A stretch of 7,627 nt of DNA from an uncultured Synergistales bacterium (GTDB lineage Bacteria > Synergistota > Synergistia > Synergistales > Aminobacteriaceae), in contig CAJOEQ010000164.1 in NCBI GenBank assembly GCA_905233515.1, positions 1 through 7,627 on the forward strand, read 5' to 3'. Both the position numbers and the translations under genes were made by a program. Below are positions 6,868 through 7,627 of this stretch, in pieces. A model generated the notes under the pieces. The model was not told the origin of the DNA and ran no database searches. It saw nothing but the letters and a program-made list of their open reading frames with translations. Position 1 is the first letter of the stretch. Each line of letters begins with the position of its first letter.

Positions 6868-7627
6868 TTATAACAGGCTTGTATAACTGGATTCTATAAA
6901 TTTTTCTATTCTTGTCCAGCGATATTTAACGGCACTCTTTGTTATGCGAGTCTCTAGTCTCTCGCCTAATTCTTCAAGTGTTGCGTCAGGATATTCGAGT
7001 CTTGTTTTAACTAATTCGCGTAATTTGTCGGGTAATTTTTCGAGGAGTCCAAGCGATAAAATTTTTTCAGCTAGTTTTATTTGCTTTCTTGCTGCGTTGA
7101 CTGAACGGGCTATATTTGCTGAGTCATAATTTCGCGCGATATTTGCTCGATTCCTAGCTGAACGGATTAAAGCAATATCTTCAAATTGTAAAGCTCCTGA
7201 GGGCATGCCGGCATTATATAAAAATGTCATAATATCATCGTGCTTTCTTAGGGTGAACTCGTTTCGGTGATTGTTCCATGATAATTTTGTAGATGCTAGA
7301 ATTTTTGCGGCCAAGTCTGAAATTTTTTTATCTGATATTATCAGCGTTAAATAATAGCCATTTTTCGGGAAGTATAATCCGCCTGTGCTGCCCCATATGC
7401 CTTTGAGCCATGACCAATAAAAATTTTTAGGTGGAGGCTTTAAAATTTCGTTCGGATTTAGACAAGTAAATTTTACTGAAGGTTTATGATTTTTGCGCGT
7501 TATCATGGAAATTTCAAGATTAAAATTTTCCGCGTAACTAGTCATAGGCCAGAGTCTGAATTTTCCGGGCCCCGTGAGTCTCCGTGCTGCTTTGAGTCGA
7601 TTTGTCGTGAAGATATTATTTTTTTGC
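6868..7627 (-). CDS. whiA: DNA-binding protein WhiA, C-terminal four-fifths (5' end outside window)
   Basis: The frame is open from TAA 6868-6870 to the right edge. The 27 codons upstream of the ATG at 7545 still read as WhiA (TTNRLKAARRL at about 7606-7574), so that ATG is internal and the start lies outside. About 252 of the usual 310 or so residues are visible. WhiA joins a degenerate LAGLIDADG homing-endonuclease fold, which no longer cuts DNA, to a C-terminal helix-turn-helix. Seen here are the LKGIWGSTGGLY segment (about 7404-7369), FEDIALIRSARNR (about 7185-7147), ANIARSVNAARKQI (7119-7078), LP..RLEYPDATLEELGERL (about 7035-6955) and the recognition region ITKSAVKYRWTRIEKF (6945-6898). 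In actinomycetes WhiA controls sporulation septation; in Bacillus it affects division and chromosome segregation. It precedes pgk by 87 bases on the same strand, so co-transcription is possible. Confidence 0.92.
   Translation of the reverse strand, partial: QKNNIFTTNRLKAARRLTGPGKFRLWPMTSYAENFNLEISMITRKNHKPSVKFTCLNPNEILKPPPKNFYWSWLKGIWGSTGGLYFPKNGYYLTLIISDKKISDLAAKILASTKLSWNNHRNEFTLRKHDDIMTFLYNAGMPSGALQFEDIALIRSARNRANIARNYDSANIARSVNAARKQIKLAEKILSLGLLEKLPDKLRELVKTRLEYPDATLEELGERLETRITKSAVKYRWTRIEKFIESSYTSLL

Noticed and set aside
5669..7129. Open frames on the + strand over pgk and whiA (5669-5851, 5912-6094, 6542-6820, 6944-7129)
   Set aside because: They are antisense to PGK and WhiA coding sequence with no independent support.
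7543..7545. ATG at 7545 as the start of whiA
   Set aside because: The upstream in-frame codons to the edge keep encoding WhiA-like sequence (TTNRLKAARRL), and there is no ribosome site in front of this ATG.

Overview
This is an AT-rich bacterial chromosome segment (roughly 40% G+C by eye). One partial gene on the + strand faces a co-oriented block of five genes on the - strand. There is no IS element, tRNA, rRNA or CRISPR array, and no non-coding stretch over about 110 bases. Lineage can only be guessed: WhiA, a pgk-tpiA pair and a B12-dependent ribonucleotide reductase fit an anaerobic bacterium of the Bacillota or Synergistota type. No single gene here proves that.

Layout from left to right. 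Bases 1-457 (+) carry the C-terminal end of a polysaccharide pyruvyl transferase family protein. A hairpin at 460-503 separates it from the convergent nrdJ (525-3002, -), a class II adenosylcobalamin-dependent ribonucleotide reductase. A hairpin with a U-tract lies just upstream of nrdJ. Then comes a 552-residue exported protein of unknown function (3111-4769, -), preceded by another terminator. Next are tpiA (4850-5599, -), a broken pgk (5613-6780, -) and the C-terminal four-fifths of whiA (6868 to the window edge, -).

Transcription on the - strand runs whiA, pgk, tpiA, exported protein, nrdJ. pgk and tpiA make adjacent steps of lower glycolysis and form a tight operon, with the pgk stop codon lying inside the tpiA ribosome binding site. 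Terminators after tpiA and after the exported protein gene suggest that these and nrdJ are largely separate units.

The main anomaly is pgk. Its reading frame breaks at about 5851-5859, and roughly seven conserved residues that should precede the GPMGVFE motif are absent. This is the signature of a short deletion of about 23 bases (3k+2), not of a single-base error. The exported protein appears to be built of two diverged halves, and NrdJ carries an unusual insertion near its active-site cysteines. I found no convincing new multi-gene system.
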